Positions 15,656 to 23,043 of a stretch of 27,000 nt of DNA are shown here, piece after piece. Position numbers and translations under genes: made by a program. Source of the stretch: CAYFUT01 sp964346395 (GTDB lineage: Bacteria; Bacillota; Halanaerobiia; Halobacteroidales; Halobacteroidaceae); assembly GCA_964346395.1 (NCBI GenBank), contig CAYFUT010000035.1, forward strand, positions 1 to 27,000. The letters run 5' to 3'. Under the pieces are notes generated by a model. The model made no database searches, was not told the origin of the DNA, and worked only from the letters and a program-made list of their open reading frames with translations. Numbering within the stretch: position 1 is the first letter of the stretch; each line of letters opens with the position of its first letter.

Positions 15656-15700
15656 AAGCTGTTAGGAGAAGTAGTCCTAATGACTTGGGATATTTTTATT
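15653..15700 (+). terminator. Riboswitch expression-platform terminator
   Basis: CCCAAG (15653-15658) pairs with CTTGGG (15684-15689), and TTAGGA (15662-15667) pairs with TCCTAA (15675-15680). A TATTTTTATTT tail follows. The first three C residues are shared with the 3' side of the aptamer, so ligand binding would be expected to disfavour the terminator (an on-switch, by inference). Confidence 0.85.
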
Positions 15701-15811
15701 TAATTATAATTATAAACAGGAATAATTATTGTTTTTGTTGAACCATTAATTATGTAAACTAAAAAATATAAGAAAACAGATAAAATGTTAGTTATACAAG
15801 GAGTGGAAGAA

Positions 15812-17956
15812 GTGAACTTTAATAGTAATTTTTTAATTAATCTATTAAATAAAGAAATTAATTTAGGATTTATAAAAAAGGATATTGCCCAATTAGGTTT
15901 ATTTATAAGTACTTTTTTATTACTACCGCTAGTTTTTTTACTGCCGATTGTATTAGTAGGAATTATAGGATTTACCCTTGCTATTTTAAGTAGTTTTTAT
16001 TGGGGATTCAAAGGAGGAGTTAGTTTTGGGTTTTGGTTGGTAGGAATATTAGTATTGGGAGTGATTTTTAATCCAGCTGTTTTTGATCCGGTAACTACTC
16101 CTATAAATATAGGGGGAGCCTTTATAGCTTGTTTAATCATGGGTCAATTAGGTGAGGTAGCTAAAAAAAATCGGGAAAAGTTAAAGCAGAAAAATAATTT
16201 ATTAGATGGGATATTAGAAAGCATTCAAGATGGAATAAGTGTTCTGGGTTCTGATTTAACGGTGCAGTATACTAATGAAACCATGAAACAGTGGTATCAA
16301 GAAAATTTGCCGTTTGCAGGAAAGAAGTGTTTTCAAGTGTATCATAATCGAGATAATGCATGTGATTATTGTCCTACTTTAAGGTGTTTAGAAACTGGTC
16401 AAGTTGAAGTAGAAGAAGTTTACGATCCAATTAATTCAGAGGTAGAATGGATAGAAATCTTTAGTTATCCGATGATAAATTCTGAGACTGAATCTGTTAC
16501 TGGGGTAGTAGAATTTGTCCGTGATATTACGGAACGAAAACAAGCTAAACAGAAAATTGAACAATTAGTTGACAGGCAGAAACTGCTTTTAAATAATATA
16601 GAAATTCAGATCTGGTATCTTGATGATCCTGAAACTTACGGAGCTGTTAATCAAGCTTATGCTGATTTTATTGGTTTGCCTCAAGATAAGATTAAAAATA
16701 AAACTTTGTGGGAATGTTTACCGACAGAAAAAGAAGTTAAAAATTGTATTGCAGAGAATAAGAAAATATTCAAGGAAAAGCACCAGATACATACTGAAAC
16801 TGAGTTCATCAATTATCAAGGAGAAAGCAGACTGCTTTCGATTACTAAAACGCCCAAATTAGATGATACAGGGGCAGTAGAGTATGTAATCTGTTCGGCG
16901 GTTGACATTACTGAACAGAAAAAAGCAGAAGAAAGAATAAAATATATAAGTTTTCACGATGAATTAACTGACTTATATAACCGAGCTTATGTAGAAGAAG
17001 AAATGGAAAGACTAGATACAGATAGACAGCTGCCGATTAGTATTATAATGGTTGATGTCAATGGCTTAAAGTTAGTTAATGATACTTTTGGTCACGAAAC
17101 AGGTGATGAGCTGTTAATTAAAACAGCTGAAGTTTTACAACAATCATGTCGAGAGGAAGATATTATCGCCCGGTTTGGCGGTGATGAATTTATTATTCTA
17201 CTTCCGCAAACCGGGAAGCAAAATGTAACATCGGTAGTTAATAGAATCAAGCAAAATTGCAGGGAAATTTCTTTAAATTCAGTTCCTTTATCAATTGCCT
17301 TGGGATCAGCTACAAAAGAAAATTCTGATCAGAATCTGTGGGAAATCTGCAAAGATGCTGATGAAAGGATGTATGATAATAAACTAACTGAAAGTAGAAG
17401 TGCTAAAAATAATATTGTTAGATCTTTACTTGATACTTTAGAAGAAAAATCCTCGGAAACAGCTGCTCATGCGATGCAGTTACAGAAAATGAGCTTTGAA
17501 TTGGGAGGGGCTGTTGATTTATCGATGCATGAACTGGATAGACTTTCTCTGGTAGCGACTTTGCATGATATAGGAAAGGTAACTATTTCTGAAGAAATAC
17601 TAACTAAGTCGGCCAGCCTGGATGAAGAAGAGTGGTCTATTATTAAGGAGCATCCGAAAGCAGGTTATCGGATAGCATCTTCTACAGATGAATTTGCTCA
17701 TGTGGCCAATGCGATACTACATCATCATGAACGGTGGGATGGAGCAGGTTATCCCGAGGGATTAGAAAAAGATCAGATTCCGTTTTTATCCCGAATTATA
17801 GCTATTATTGATGCTTATGATGTGATGATTAGCGGGCGGCCTTATAAGTCGGCACTGACAAAAGAAGAAGCCAAGCAGGAATTGAAAGAATGCGCGGGAG
17901 GTCAATTTGATCCCCAATTAATTGAAGTATTTCTTGATTTGCTTAATAATAATTAG
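15812..17956 (+). CDS. Membrane PAS-PAS-GGDEF-HD-GYP protein (c-di-GMP turnover)
   Basis: This is an inner-membrane signalling protein of 714 residues. The N-terminus has hydrophobic segments at about 27-62, 66-87 and 95-112. PAS 1 (about 130-240) carries a cysteine cluster (C173, C184, C187, C192). PAS 2 spans about 255-365. The GGDEF domain has the intact active-site motif (456-460) and an inhibitory-site RxxD five residues upstream (447-450). The HD-GYP domain has HDIGK (585-589) and HHERWDGAGYP (638-648). It could therefore both make and hydrolyse c-di-GMP, and the dominant activity cannot be told. Start: an ATG at 15785 lacks a binding site, while AAGGAGTGG is well placed for GTG 15812. 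A c-di-GMP-II-like leader upstream suggests feedback by its own product or substrate. Confidence 0.9.
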   Translation: MNFNSNFLINLLNKEINLGFIKKDIAQLGLFISTFLLLPLVFLLPIVLVGIIGFTLAILSSFYWGFKGGVSFGFWLVGILVLGVIFNPAVFDPVTTPINIGGAFIACLIMGQLGEVAKKNREKLKQKNNLLDGILESIQDGISVLGSDLTVQYTNETMKQWYQENLPFAGKKCFQVYHNRDNACDYCPTLRCLETGQVEVEEVYDPINSEVEWIEIFSYPMINSETESVTGVVEFVRDITERKQAKQKIEQLVDRQKLLLNNIEIQIWYLDDPETYGAVNQAYADFIGLPQDKIKNKTLWECLPTEKEVKNCIAENKKIFKEKHQIHTETEFINYQGESRLLSITKTPKLDDTGAVEYVICSAVDITEQKKAEERIKYISFHDELTDLYNRAYVEEEMERLDTDRQLPISIIMVDVNGLKLVNDTFGHETGDELLIKTAEVLQQSCREEDIIARFGGDEFIILLPQTGKQNVTSVVNRIKQNCREISLNSVPLSIALGSATKENSDQNLWEICKDADERMYDNKLTESRSAKNNIVRSLLDTLEEKSSETAAHAMQLQKMSFELGGAVDLSMHELDRLSLVATLHDIGKVTISEEILTKSASLDEEEWSIIKEHPKAGYRIASSTDEFAHVANAILHHHERWDGAGYPEGLEKDQIPFLSRIIAIIDAYDVMISGRPYKSALTKEEAKQELKECAGGQFDPQLIEVFLDLLNNN

Positions 17957-18046
17957 TTAGAAATTAGTAATAGTTAAAGTTTTGCTGTACAGATATAAGT
18001 CAAAGATAAAATAATAATTTACTAGCAGACTCAGGGGGCAAATATA

Positions 18047-18235
18047 ATGTTAAATTTAATTTTAATCATTTATTTATTAGGAGTAGTAGTTAATTTATTT
18101 GTTTTTATTTATTATCTTATCAGTGACCAAACTATTGAAGCAAACAAAGTGCGGGGCCTATTATTTATCTTGAGCAGTTGGGTTGTTTATTTGCTATTAG
18201 CTATAAATCCAACTCAGAGGGGACATTACCGATAA
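18047..18235 (+). CDS. Small two-helix membrane protein, function unknown
   Basis: This 62-residue protein has two hydrophobic segments (about 2-27 and 39-53) joined by a short polar loop (SDQTIEANKVRG) and a short basic tail. No family was recognised. AGGGGGCA precedes the ATG at good spacing, and codon use looks native. It lies 90 bases after the GGDEF/HD-GYP gene and may be co-transcribed. The stop codon falls inside an 18-base perfect palindrome. Confidence 0.65.
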   Translation: MLNLILIIYLLGVVVNLFVFIYYLISDQTIEANKVRGLLFILSSWVVYLLLAINPTQRGHYR

Positions 18236-18244
18236 TTATCGGTA
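18227..18244. repeat. 18-bp perfect palindrome over the end of the small membrane gene
   Basis: TACCGATAATTATCGGTA is exactly self-complementary and contains the stop codon (TAA, 18233-18235). With no loop and no T run it resembles an operator more than a terminator. Confidence 0.6.
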
Positions 18245-18267
18245 TAGGTATAAAAGAGGGAATAAGT

Positions 18268-18303
18268 GTGAAAAAGGTTGAGGTATTAACTTTTAATTAC
18301 TAG
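18268..18303 (+). other. Possible 11-codon leader peptide
   Basis: A GTG start (18268) about 7 bases after AGAGGG encodes MKKVEVLTFNY and then stops at TAG, 13 bases before a strong terminator hairpin. The placement is leader-like, but no run of one regulatory amino acid is present, so this is weak. Confidence 0.25.
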
Positions 18304-18316
18304 AGAATTTGTAATT

Positions 18317-18370
18317 CCTCGGGCCAACTTCTCAGGTGCTGAAGTTGGCCCGGGGTTTAGCTTTATTTGC
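18317..18370 (+). terminator. Strong intrinsic terminator
   Basis: A 15-base stem (18317-18331 with 18341-18355, one U-G pair) closes the 9-base loop TCAGGTGCT, followed by TTTAGCTTTATTT. It separates the c-di-GMP block from the rubredoxin-fusion gene. Confidence 0.85.
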
Positions 18371-18507
18371 AGCAGGTAAATGTGTTTCTTTTTTACAAGA
18401 TTAAGGTAAATAGTTAATTGAGTTAAAGGAAAATAATAATTATTATTGAATATAAAAAATAAGAGGGGACGAAAGGTTAACTAAAATTAAAAAGGGGGCT
18501 AAATTAA

Positions 18508-19224
18508 ATGAAAAATCTTAATCTTGAATCACTAATGAATATTAGCTATGGCTTGTATATTATTAGTTCTAAGCGTGGTGAAGAAATAAATGGGATGGTG
18601 GGCAATGCAATTATGCAGACTAGTGCTGAGCCGCCGACAATAGCAGTCTGCCTTAATCAACAGCATTTAACACATGAATTTATTGCTGACAGCGGTGTGT
18701 TTTCTATTTCTGTTTTATCTACTGAAACTCCCATGCAGTTTATTGGAAACTTTGGTTTTCATTCGGGCCGCGAGCGGGATAAATTTGCGGAAGTAGATTA
18801 TGAAATTAAAAGCACCGGGGCACCGATTGTAGTAGAAAATACTGTTAGTTATGTGGAGGCAGAAGTCATTAACCAAGTAGATATAGAAACGCATACTATC
18901 TTTATCGGCCGGATAGTGGGCGCCGATGAATTAAGCGGACAAGAAGCACTGACTTATGATTATTACCACCAGATCAAAAACGGAAAGACGCCGGAAGCTG
19001 CTCCTTCTTATATTAAAGAAGAGAAAGAAGAGCGAGAAAAGGAAACAGAAGTAAAAAAATACAAATGTGAGGTCTGCGGTTATGTTTATGATCCGCACAA
19101 AGGAGATCCCGAGAATGGGATAGAACCGGGAACAGAATTTTCTGATTTACCTGATGATTGGAGATGTCCAGTTTGTGATGCTGACCAAGACCAGTTTTTC
19201 CTATGGGAACCGCCGACTGAATAG
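18508..19224 (+). CDS. High-molecular-weight rubredoxin (flavin reductase-rubredoxin fusion)
   Basis: The protein has 238 residues. Residues 1-165 form a flavin reductase-like split barrel (VGNAIMQTSAEPPTIAVCLN, the FGFHSGRERDKF region). A charged linker (about 166-183) leads to a C-terminal rubredoxin with C187-X2-C190 and C220-X2-C223 and the typical GYVYDPxxGDPxxGIxPGT segment. This matches Hrb of Moorella, which accepts NADH electrons through FMN and passes them via the Fe(Cys)4 centre to a flavodiiron NO/O2 reductase. No flavodiiron gene is seen in this window. It acts in the cytosol, likely in oxidative or nitrosative stress defence. It has a strong AAAGGGGG binding site and lies alone after a terminator. 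Confidence 0.92.
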   Translation: MKNLNLESLMNISYGLYIISSKRGEEINGMVGNAIMQTSAEPPTIAVCLNQQHLTHEFIADSGVFSISVLSTETPMQFIGNFGFHSGRERDKFAEVDYEIKSTGAPIVVENTVSYVEAEVINQVDIETHTIFIGRIVGADELSGQEALTYDYYHQIKNGKTPEAAPSYIKEEKEEREKETEVKKYKCEVCGYVYDPHKGDPENGIEPGTEFSDLPDDWRCPVCDADQDQFFLWEPPTE

Positions 19225-19350
19225 AAAATTTCAAAAAAGTTAAAATCAAATGTAAAGTTGTTGCTTAAGGATTGATTTAGCTGTGACGCGAGTAAAGCGA
19301 AGCTAGTGTTTTTGAGGAGAATCCTATTATAATGGATAGGAGGTGATAGG

Positions 19351-19545
19351 ATGTTGGATAAATTAAAAAAGAGAAAAGATAAGCCGGAAGGGGCACCACC
19401 GGGAACCTTGATTCATACTGGTGAAGTAAAGACAGAAGAAGTGCGGCTAGACTGTCATATCTATGGTGAAGATGAATATGAGCTAAGAGAGAAGTTAACG
19501 ATAGAAGAAATTAAAGATTGGTCTGAAATTTTCAGTAAGGAGTGA
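19351..19545 (+). CDS. Short protein resembling only the N-terminus of CorA
   Basis: This is a 64-residue soluble protein. A basic start (LDKLKKRKDK) is followed by APPGTLIHTGEVKTEEV, which closely resembles the PPGTLVYTG opening of CorA magnesium transporters. It stops near residue 64, before the CorA funnel, stalk helix, membrane segments and GMN motif. No further CorA sequence is seen in other frames, because the next gene starts 6 bases later. A near-ideal AGGAGGTGAT site suggests it is translated. It is either a remnant kept in the operon or a stand-alone small domain. A hairpin (CCTAT 19323-19327 with ATAGG 19336-19340) partly covers the binding site. Confidence 0.6.
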   Translation: MLDKLKKRKDKPEGAPPGTLIHTGEVKTEEVRLDCHIYGEDEYELREKLTIEEIKDWSEIFSKE

Positions 19546-19551
19546 TTTTAA

Positions 19552-20526
19552 ATGACAATTAATTGGGGAATCATAGGTACAGGTGGAATTGCTCATACTT
19601 TTGCTGATGACTTTAGTTTTGCTCAGGCTGGTGAGTTAACTGCCGTAGCTTCAAGAGCTCAAGAACGAGCCGATGATTTTGCTGCCGAATATAATTTACC
19701 GAAAGCTTATGGGAGTTATGAAGATTTAGCAGCTGATGACGAAATTGATGTAGTTTATATTGCTACTCCCCATAGTGAACATTATGATAATACCATGTTG
19801 TGTTTAGAAAATAATAAGGCAGTTTTATGTGAGAAACCGATTGCTGTTAATTCTGACCAATTAGAGAAAATGATAGCTAAAGCTAAGGAGGAAAACTTAT
19901 TTTTAATGGAAGCGCTTTGGACTTATTTTCTGCCGCCAATTTTAAAGGCTAAAGAGTGGATTGAGGAAGGAAAGATTGGCCAGGTGAAAGTTGTAGAAGC
20001 TAACTTTGGAATTCGACGAGAAATTAAACCGGAAGGAAGGCTGTTTAATTCGGAATTAGCTGGCGGATCTCTGCTGGATGTAGGAATTTATCCGATTGCT
20101 TTAGCTAATTTAGTTATTGATAGTGAACTAGATACAGTTACTAGTGTAGCTAATTTAGGGAGTACTGGGGTAGATGAAGAAACAGCTATTAGCCTTAAAT
20201 TTAAGGGAGGCGAAATTGCCCAGTTAACTAGTTCGCTTCGGACTGAATTAAATAATATAGGTTATATTTATGGAACTGAAGGTCAGATTCGATTACCTGA
20301 TTTTTGGCAAACCGATCAGGCGGTATTGGAAGTTAACGGAGAACAAGAGACTTTTACTGACCACCGGGAAACAGCTGGTTATAACTATGAAGCGGAAGCA
20401 GTAGCCGAAAAACTGCAGTCGGAAAAGCTAGAAAGTGATAAAGTTTCTCTGGCGGAAAGCCGTAAAATCATGCAGATAATGGATAAAGTTAGAAAACAAA
20501 TTAATTTGCACTATCCATTTGAATAG
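19552..20526 (+). CDS. Gfo/Idh/MocA-family NAD(P)-dependent dehydrogenase
   Basis: A 324-residue two-domain oxidoreductase. The N-terminal Rossmann fold has the dinucleotide motif GTGGIAHTFADD (9-20), an ATPHSEHYD segment (71-79) and the family CEKPIAVN motif (93-100, catalytic Lys 95). The C-terminal alpha/beta domain contains GGSLLDVGIYPIALA, where Asp and Tyr-Pro are typical. The pattern is closest to dihydrodiol dehydrogenase- and glucose-fructose oxidoreductase-like members that act on sugars or polyols. The substrate is not predictable. It follows the CorA-like gene by 6 bases, so the two are co-transcribed. An inverted repeat follows its stop. Confidence 0.88.
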   Translation: MTINWGIIGTGGIAHTFADDFSFAQAGELTAVASRAQERADDFAAEYNLPKAYGSYEDLAADDEIDVVYIATPHSEHYDNTMLCLENNKAVLCEKPIAVNSDQLEKMIAKAKEENLFLMEALWTYFLPPILKAKEWIEEGKIGQVKVVEANFGIRREIKPEGRLFNSELAGGSLLDVGIYPIALANLVIDSELDTVTSVANLGSTGVDEETAISLKFKGGEIAQLTSSLRTELNNIGYIYGTEGQIRLPDFWQTDQAVLEVNGEQETFTDHRETAGYNYEAEAVAEKLQSEKLESDKVSLAESRKIMQIMDKVRKQINLHYPFE

Positions 20527-20539
20527 ACTGCATTGGATA

Positions 20540-20558
20540 ATACCATTGTTAATGGTAT
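20540..20558. repeat. 8-bp inverted repeat between dehydrogenase genes
   Basis: ATACCATT-gtt-AATGGTAT, perfect on both arms and about 85 bases before the Fe-alcohol dehydrogenase start. It resembles an operator; there is no T run for termination. Confidence 0.5.
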
Positions 20559-20643
20559 AACATAAAATAAGGAAAAACCATTTGCATAAGTATTAAGCTA
20601 GCTGACGATTAATTATAGAAAGTAATTAATGGGGGGGCTAAAC

Positions 20644-21807
20644 ATGAAAAATTTCACTTTTCAAAATCAGACTAAGATTATTTTTGGTAGCGGAACTGAA
20701 AAACAGGTAGGAAGGGAAGTAAAAGAATTTAGCGATAATATTCTGTTAGTTTACGGCGGCGGTAGTATTAAGAAGTACGGATTATATGAGAAGTTGATGG
20801 ATTCTTTATCAGAAGCCGAAATAAAAGTAACTGAATTAGGTGGGGTTAAGCCTAATCCCCGTTTGAGTCTAGTTCAGGAAGGAATCGAAATTTGTCGAAA
20901 GCAAAATATTGACTTTATTCTAGCTGCCGGCGGCGGTAGTGTGATTGATTCAGCGAAAGCTATTGCAGCCGGAGTTCCCTATGAGGGAGATGTCTGGGAC
21001 TTTTATACTGGGAAAGCGGAAATAAAAGAAGTGCTGCCGATAGGAACAGTATTGACGATTCCTGCGGCGGGAAGCGAAGCAAGTGATGCTTCTGTAATTA
21101 CCAAAGAAGATGAAGATTTAAAATGGGCAACTCATAGTAATTTACTGCGGCCGCAGTTTTCTATTTTAGATCCGGAAATTACTTTTACGCTGCCTGATTA
21201 TCAGACAGTCTGCGGGGCAGCAGACATCATGGCTCATGTTATGGAACGTTATTTTACCCAGACTAGTCATGTAGAATTAACTGATAATTTATGTGAGGGA
21301 ACTTTAAAGACAGTAATTAATAATGTGCCTAGAGTTTTAGAAGATCCAGAAGACTATGATGCCCGCGCCGAGATTATGTGGGCCAGCACTATTGCTCATA
21401 ATGATCTATTGGATACTGGCCGCGAAGGAGACTGGGCTTCGCACGGGATAGAGCATGAATTAAGTGCAATTTATGATATAGCTCACGGCGCTGGTTTAGC
21501 GGTTATTTTTCCCGCCTGGATGGAGTATGTATATGAGGAAAATGTAGAGCGGTTTGCCCGCTTTGCAGTTCAAGTCTGGAATGTAGAGCCGAATTTTGAG
21601 GACTTAGAAGAGACAGCCCGAAAGGGGATTGCAGCTACGAGGGAATTTTTCAGTTCTATTGGGCTGCCGGTAACCTTAGAAGAGCTGGATATTCCGGAGG
21701 ATAAGTTCGAAGAAATGGCGGAAAAATGTACTCAGGATGGCTCAGCCGGCAACTTTAAAGAATTAGATAAAGAAGATGTAGTTAATATTTATCAGTTGGC
21801 TAAATAG
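20644..21807 (+). CDS. Iron-containing alcohol dehydrogenase, butanol dehydrogenase (BdhA/YqhD) type
   Basis: A 387-residue group III (iron-dependent) alcohol dehydrogenase of the NAD(P)H-dependent butanol dehydrogenase subgroup. The opening MKNFTFQNQTKIIFGSGTE is typical. A nucleotide-binding GGGS lies at about 95-98 (AAGGGSVIDSAKAIA). The metal ligands are D194, H198, H267 and H281 (DIMAHVMERY, WASHGIEHEL, DIAHGAG). It should reduce aldehydes to alcohols, or the reverse, in the cytosol. The ATG at 20644 is chosen over the in-frame ATG at 20629 because GGGGGGG lies between them and the homologous N-terminus starts at MKNF. It is a single gene with two hairpins after the stop. Confidence 0.92.
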   Translation: MKNFTFQNQTKIIFGSGTEKQVGREVKEFSDNILLVYGGGSIKKYGLYEKLMDSLSEAEIKVTELGGVKPNPRLSLVQEGIEICRKQNIDFILAAGGGSVIDSAKAIAAGVPYEGDVWDFYTGKAEIKEVLPIGTVLTIPAAGSEASDASVITKEDEDLKWATHSNLLRPQFSILDPEITFTLPDYQTVCGAADIMAHVMERYFTQTSHVELTDNLCEGTLKTVINNVPRVLEDPEDYDARAEIMWASTIAHNDLLDTGREGDWASHGIEHELSAIYDIAHGAGLAVIFPAWMEYVYEENVERFARFAVQVWNVEPNFEDLEETARKGIAATREFFSSIGLPVTLEELDIPEDKFEEMAEKCTQDGSAGNFKELDKEDVVNIYQLAK

Positions 21808-21828
21808 AATTCCGATTAAAATTCTATT
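21803..21828 (+). repeat. Hairpin over the alcohol dehydrogenase stop codon
   Basis: AATAGAATT (21803-21811) pairs perfectly with AATTCTATT (21820-21828). The stop codon TAG (21805-21807) is in the left arm. It may protect the mRNA end or aid the terminator that follows. Confidence 0.5.
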
Positions 21829-21833
21829 CATCT

Positions 21834-21886
21834 AACCGTTTTCTTGTTATTTGTGTTTAACTGACAAGAAAACGGTTTTTCTTTTG
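21834..21886 (+). terminator. Intrinsic terminator of the Fe-alcohol dehydrogenase gene
   Basis: A 14-bp perfect stem (21834-21847 with 21864-21877), a 16-base loop and a TTTCTTTT tail. Confidence 0.88.
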
Positions 21887-21942
21887 AATACAAGATTTAA
21901 TTTGTAAAAATTCTTTTCCTGAGAAAAAAGTCAGCCTTGTTA

Positions 21943-21971
21943 TTGACATATGTTCATAAGTGAGTTATAAT
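21943..21971 (+). promoter_or_regulatory. Perfect consensus sigma-A promoter of the DUF5320 gene
   Basis: TTGACA (21943-21948), a 17-base spacer and TATAAT (21966-21971). Such a strong promoter embedded in dyads suggests control by a repressor. Confidence 0.85.
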
Positions 21972-21987
21972 ATAACTGTAATGAACA
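21951..21987. promoter_or_regulatory. Nested operator-like dyads over the DUF5320 promoter
   Basis: TGTTCAT (21951-21957) and ATGAACA (21981-21987) flank AGTTAT-aat-ATAACT (21964-21978), which contains the -10 box. The outer site starts within the spacer. A bound repressor would block RNA polymerase. The DUF134 product encoded downstream is the nearest candidate DNA-binding protein. Confidence 0.55.
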
Positions 21988-22021
21988 AATGATTAAAACT
22001 CAGGGAAAGGAGTTGATAGTT

Positions 22022-22390
22022 ATGCCTCGCGGAGATGGGACTGGTCCGGAAGGATTAGGAGCAATGACTGGACGAGGTGCTGGATATTGTGCTGGTTATG
22101 ATCGGCCTGGATATATGAATCCTGCTGTCGGCGGCCGAGGTGCAGCTTGCGGATTTCGCGGCGGTCGAGGTCGAGGCCGTGGGAAAGGTTTTAGAGCTAG
22201 ACGGTTTGCTCGCCCTGCTGCTCCTGCAGCTAGATCAGCTGCTTCATCAGCTCAGTATGCAGACTCTGAAACTGCCCGCAAGCAGGAAGTTAACAATCTT
22301 GAGCAGGAAAAAGAAATGTTAAAGGAAGAATTAACGGCAATTGAAAATCGAATAGCCGAATTAAAGCAACAACAAGAAGATGAAGAATAA
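22022..22390 (+). CDS. DUF5320-family protein
   Basis: A 122-residue protein. The N-terminus MPRGDGTGPEGLGAMTGRGAGYCAGY is the family signature. A glycine/arginine-rich stretch (about 37-62, FRGGRGRGRGKGFRARRF) and an Ala-rich linker follow. The C-terminus is a coiled coil (about 88-119). Function is unknown. In anaerobes such genes commonly sit beside DUF134 and NifX/NifB-like iron-cluster genes; here DUF134 follows after about 120 bases, but no NifX-like gene is seen. The ATG at 22022 is chosen over the upstream start at 21989 because AAAGGAGTTG precedes it and it matches the family N-terminus. Two Cys (about residues 23 and 43) might bind metal. Confidence 0.85.
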   Translation: MPRGDGTGPEGLGAMTGRGAGYCAGYDRPGYMNPAVGGRGAACGFRGGRGRGRGKGFRARRFARPAAPAARSAASSAQYADSETARKQEVNNLEQEKEMLKEELTAIENRIAELKQQQEDEE

Positions 22391-22398
22391 ATATTAAT

Positions 22399-22438
22399 TA
22401 CAACTTAAGCCTACCTAATTAGGTAGGCTTAAGTTGTA
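22399..22438. terminator. 40-bp perfect palindrome between the DUF5320 and DUF134 genes
   Basis: The 20 bases from 22399 are the exact reverse complement of the 20 ending at 22438. It would form a 17-18 bp hairpin. There is no U tail, so it may be a weak or bidirectional terminator or an mRNA-stabilising structure. Confidence 0.65.
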
Positions 22439-22444
22439 TATAAG

Positions 22445-22462
22445 AGAACTAATTTTAGTTCT
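22445..22462. promoter_or_regulatory. Operator-like dyad before the DUF134 gene
   Basis: AGAACTAA-tt-TTAGTTCT is a perfect 8-bp dyad with a 2-base centre, 46 bases before the DUF134 start. It could be an autoregulatory site. Confidence 0.45.
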
Positions 22463-22508
22463 AAAGTTAAAAAGCAGATAATAAAATTTGAGTGAGGTGA
22501 AGAGATTA

Positions 22509-22910
22509 ATGCGGCCGAAAAAAGAAAAACGAATTAAAAGGATGCCGGAACAAAACTTTTTTAAACCGGCCAATATTCTGCAGCATAAGTTGGCCCAGAT
22601 TAACTTAACGGTGGTAGAATTAGAAGCTCTGCGGCTCCGGGATAAAAATGGATATACGCAGCAGGAAGCAGCGCAAGAAATGGATGTTTCCCGCTCTACA
22701 TTTCAGAGATTATTGGCTAGTGCCCACCAAAAAGTTGCTGAAGCTTTAATAGCAGGGAAAGGAATTAAGATAAATGGGGGCAATTATAGCTTGCAGGTTT
22801 CTTGCCGTAGATGTGGCCGTAATTTTACGCTTAGTTCTCAGGAAATGAAACATCGCCGGCATCGTAATGGACACCGACGCGGGCAAGAAATTTGTCCTGA
22901 TTGTAGATAG
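22509..22910 (+). CDS. DUF134-family putative DNA-binding protein with C-terminal zinc ribbon
   Basis: A 133-residue protein. The opening MRPKKEKRIKRMPEQNFFKP fits the family. A sigma-70 region-4-like helix-turn-helix follows: VVELEALRLRDKNGYTQQEAAQEMDVSRSTFQRLL spans about 34-68, with the recognition helix near VSRSTFQRLL. AEALIAGKGIKINGG is also typical. The last 35 residues hold CRRC and CPDC pairs, a likely zinc or iron site. DUF134 proteins are thought to regulate iron-cluster/NifX-type genes; the target here is probably the DUF5320 gene and itself. ATG 22509 after GAGGTGAAGAG is chosen over an in-frame TTG at 22488. Confidence 0.88.
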   Translation: MRPKKEKRIKRMPEQNFFKPANILQHKLAQINLTVVELEALRLRDKNGYTQQEAAQEMDVSRSTFQRLLASAHQKVAEALIAGKGIKINGGNYSLQVSCRRCGRNFTLSSQEMKHRRHRNGHRRGQEICPDCR

Positions 22911-22916
22911 TAGGAA

Positions 22917-23039
22917 TCATTTATTCTCTGTTTTTAGCGAAAACAACTTGTCTCTTGTTTCCTGCTGTACTTCTATTATTTCATTCGCCAGTAAAACTTG
23001 AATATATTTATCTATTTCATTGGGGTGAAGCTCTAATAA
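22917..23039 (-). pseudogene. Truncated reverse-strand reading frame (unknown C-terminal fragment)
   Basis: On the minus strand an open frame of about 40 codons (from LLELHPNEIDKYIQ to a C-terminal LKTENK and stop at 22917-22919) runs without a credible start or ribosome binding site. It is bounded upstream by an in-frame TAA at 23040-23042. The composition looks protein-like and amphipathic, but no family was recognised. It abuts the broken methionine aminopeptidase, so it may be the tail of a gene cut by the same event. Confidence 0.35.
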
Positions 23040-23043
23040 TTAA

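Noticed and set aside
15585..15690. T-box or cobalamin riboswitch before the GGDEF/HD-GYP gene
   Set aside because: The T-box GGTGGNACCGCG core and the cobalamin box are absent; the c-di-GMP-II core fits much better.
16620..16862. Second open frame inside the GGDEF/HD-GYP gene
   Set aside because: It is an AT-rich overlapping frame with Lys/Leu/Ile-rich translation, fully inside the PAS coding region.
20571..20586. Sigma-54-like GG...TTTGC before the Fe-alcohol dehydrogenase gene
   Set aside because: Spacing between GG and GC is 11 bases, one too many for sigma-54 recognition, and the -24 box lacks the TGG context.
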